Origin: DASTCZ01 sp035308165
GTDB lineage: Bacteria; Acidobacteriota; Terriglobia; Acidiferrales; UBA7541
Assembly (NCBI GenBank): GCA_035308165.1
Contig: DATGHC010000080.1
Coordinates: 86,302 to 150,301 of the forward strand
Reading direction: 5' to 3'
DNA length: 64,000 bases
Shown: positions 62,179 to 64,000 of the stretch, one piece after another
How positions within the stretch are numbered: position 1 is the first letter of the stretch
How the letters are laid out: each line of letters starts with the position of its first letter
Program-made: the position numbers and the translations under genes
Notes under the pieces: model-generated
Databases searched by the model: none
Told to the model about the DNA's origin: nothing
What the model saw: the letters and a program-made list of their open reading frames with translations, nothing else

Positions 62179-62955
62179 ATGGCCGATGAATTAGTGATTG
62201 CAGGCCGCGCGTTTCATTCACGGCTTATTGTTGGGACTGGGAAGTACCGCAGCTTCGCGGAAATGGCGCGGGCGATTGAGGCTTCAGGCGCGGAAATGGT
62301 CACCGTCGCTGTGCGGCGCGTGAACTTGACGGACAAGACCAAGGAATCACTGCTCGATTATCTGGACCGCAAAAAATATTTCCTCCTGCCAAACACCGCC
62401 GGATGCTATTCCGGCGATGAAGCCATCCGTACGTCACGCCTGGCGCGCGAGGTTGGACTTTCCGACTGGGTAAAGCTGGAAGTCATCGGCGACCAGCAGA
62501 CATTGTTCCCCGACACCGCCGAACTCTTGCGCGCCACGGAAATCCTGGCCAAGGAAGGGTTTACCGTGTTGCCCTACACCAGCGACGATTTGATTGTCGC
62601 GCGGCGATTAGTTGACGCCGGCGCCGCGGCGGTGATGCCGCTGGGTGCGCCCATCGGATCCGGTATGGGAATTCAAAATGCGGCGAACCTGCGCATCCTG
62701 CGCGAGCGTGTCACGGAAGTGCCACTGATCATTGACGCGGGTGTAGGTACCGCGTCTGATTCGACGGTGGCCATGGAGCTGGGCGCCGACGGCGTCCTGA
62801 TGAATACGGCCATTGCCGAAGCGCAGGACGCGGTGCTCATGGCTGAAGCCATGCGCTCTGCGGTGGATGCGGGGCGCAAGGCGTTTCTCGCGGGCCGCAT
62901 CCCCAAGAAACTTTACGCCACCGCCTCAAGCCCATTGAGCGGCGTCGTCAAATAG
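62179..62955 (+). CDS. thiG: Thiazole synthase
   Basis: Joins deoxyxylulose-5-P, a glycine-derived imine and sulfur from ThiS to make the thiazole ring of thiamine. The Schiff-base Lys is Lys99 in WVKLEVIGD; the phosphate-binding MPLGAPIGSGMGIQN and IDAGVG motifs are intact. Length 258 aa is normal and GGAGAA precedes the ATG. thiS, thiF and thiH are not adjacent, and no thiamine riboswitch consensus was seen in the 105-bp upstream gap. Confidence 0.94.
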   Translation: MADELVIAGRAFHSRLIVGTGKYRSFAEMARAIEASGAEMVTVAVRRVNLTDKTKESLLDYLDRKKYFLLPNTAGCYSGDEAIRTSRLAREVGLSDWVKLEVIGDQQTLFPDTAELLRATEILAKEGFTVLPYTSDDLIVARRLVDAGAAAVMPLGAPIGSGMGIQNAANLRILRERVTEVPLIIDAGVGTASDSTVAMELGADGVLMNTAIAEAQDAVLMAEAMRSAVDAGRKAFLAGRIPKKLYATASSPLSGVVK

Positions 62956-62981
62956 GTGGGCTCTAAAGCGGGGCTTCCTTT

Positions 62982-63956
62982 TCAAGCGAAGAGGAAGTGC
63001 CAGATGACATCCACCACTGTGTGCACAATCGCTGAAGCAAATATCGTCCCGCTCCTGCGCCAGGTCCATCCGTAGCAAATCCCCGCAAAAGTAGCCAAAA
63101 GCACGTACCGCCAATTCGGAAAGCCGCCGTTGGTAATATGTGAAAGCCCGAAAATCACCGAGGCCGCCATCCATGCCCATTTCTCATTTTTCAATGAACG
63201 CGAAAGCAAATTTTGAAGCAACCCGCGAAATACGAACTCCTCCGGCCAGGCGGTGAAGAAGAAAATCCCTATGGTCGTCACCGGAAACGATCTCCATCCC
63301 GCATGTCCGGGAGCCCAGTGCAAAAAGTGAAGTGCAAGCCCTGCTGGAATGTCCACAATGGCCACGAATACAATTCCGGCCACAACATGAAAAGTTTGTT
63401 TGGTTGACCAACTCAGGGAATATCCGATGCCATCGAGCCCGCGGATAAACAGAAACCCCGCGACGGCCACATTCATTCCCAGCAGGACGGTCATCAAATG
63501 CGCCGCGTGGCCATCCGGATAGGGCCACAGGCCACTCAGCCACAAGCGCTTCACCGGGATCGGGATTGCGATGAGCGCCAGGTAATCATTCCAGGCTGGC
63601 GCGGAACCCTCTCGCAGCGAAAGCAGTGCCAAAGGGACCAGGACGTACGCCGCGACGATCATCCAATGCCAGGAAGTGGAGTTGCCTGTCCCCACGGCAT
63701 AAATCGCGTACGCACCCAGAATCGGAACCGCGAGCAGCCAGGCAATCGGCGCGGCAAGAAATCGTTGCACGCTCTCTGTGACCCCCGCCGCAGACGGAAG
63801 CAACTCGCCAGCCAAGAGCAACGCGAACGCCGCCAATGTAGCGGCCAGCTCTCGTCCGCCGTAGCCCAGCCCATTCGCATAGAAAGCCGTAGCCAGCGTT
63901 ACCGCCAGCCATAAACCAAGCGCGGGGAGCAATCGCAACTGGCGCGAAGCGGGCAT
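62982..63956 (-). CDS. CPBP family membrane protease (CAAX/Abi type)
   Basis: A 324-aa membrane protein with about eight helices. The CPBP motifs are present: EEFVFRGLLQ (EExxxR) near residue 235, FGLSHITNGG (HxxxN) near 275 and HTVVDVIWHFL at the end. Such proteins cut prenylated proteins in eukaryotes and serve bacteriocin self-immunity or regulated proteolysis in bacteria; the target here is unknown. It converges with thiG, and lies next to the window end. Confidence 0.88.
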   Translation of the reverse strand: MPASRQLRLLPALGLWLAVTLATAFYANGLGYGGRELAATLAAFALLLAGELLPSAAGVTESVQRFLAAPIAWLLAVPILGAYAIYAVGTGNSTSWHWMIVAAYVLVPLALLSLREGSAPAWNDYLALIAIPIPVKRLWLSGLWPYPDGHAAHLMTVLLGMNVAVAGFLFIRGLDGIGYSLSWSTKQTFHVVAGIVFVAIVDIPAGLALHFLHWAPGHAGWRSFPVTTIGIFFFTAWPEEFVFRGLLQNLLSRSLKNEKWAWMAASVIFGLSHITNGGFPNWRYVLLATFAGICYGWTWRRSGTIFASAIVHTVVDVIWHFLFA

Positions 63957-64000
63957 GACGCGTTAGTCTAGCGCAATTTCCTGCGGGCGCAATTTCGCGG

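Overview
The window looks like chromosomal DNA from a soil-type Acidobacteriota. The grounds are the gene families, not any database search: three large MacB/FtsX-type permeases of the acidobacterial (ADOP) kind, two of them behind a PadR regulator; a CadC-type winged helix fused to a PD40 propeller; an Oar-like TonB-dependent receptor with a carboxypeptidase-regulatory domain; and many secreted polysaccharide-active proteins. No phage structural genes, transposases, integrases or CRISPR array were seen.

Region 1 (1-6.4 kb): the 3' end of an unidentified gene, then a GH27 alpha-galactosidase and a GH127 beta-L-arabinofuranosidase transcribed divergently from back-to-back sigma70-type promoters, then an S41 peptidase. 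Region 2 (6.55-23.5 kb) is accessory in character. It opens with an intact tRNA-Lys(UUU) and closes with a 45-nt copy of a tRNA 3' half (41/45 identical to tRNA-Lys), with a 3' fragment that looks like tmRNA (ssrA) in between. It carries a CocE/NonD hydrolase, an NTF2-like protein, a YdeI/OmpD-like protein, a VOC protein, two tandem GH49-like beta-helix proteins, the CadC-PD40 regulator and three secreted propeller-like proteins in tandem. Region 3 (23.6-34.5 kb): S9 peptidase, fasciclin protein, FAD oxidoreductase, HEAT protein, ADOP permease and TonB-dependent receptor.

Region 4 (35.1-41.1 kb) is a plus-strand run of hpt, rpiB-like, deoC and an HD-domain nucleotidase, which reads as a nucleoside and pentose-phosphate salvage operon. 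Both the RpiB and DeoC have unusual N-terminal extensions; that of DeoC resembles a bacterial-microcompartment encapsulation helix followed by a four-cysteine motif. It is followed by a GAF-GAF-PP2C phosphatase and lysA. Region 5 (41.2-46.9 kb) is a PadR-ADOP-ADOP operon with a palindromic operator. Region 6 (47.2-52.3 kb) is a minus-strand housekeeping run: hppA, xseB, ispA, tlyA, nadK. Region 7 (52.5-59.7 kb): a tiny cysteine-rich protein overlapping a degenerate anti-sigma-type ATPase, then a histidine-degradation operon (hutU, an NmrA-like reductase, hutI, ftcD, a secreted protein). Region 8 (59.8-64 kb): acyl-CoA synthetase, VOC protein, thiG and a CPBP membrane protease.

The most notable signals are the RNA-gene remnants bounding the accessory block, the microcompartment-like rpiB-deoC pair without shell genes, the tandem GH49-like pair in which the second copy seems to lack a catalytic Asp, and the PadR operator.
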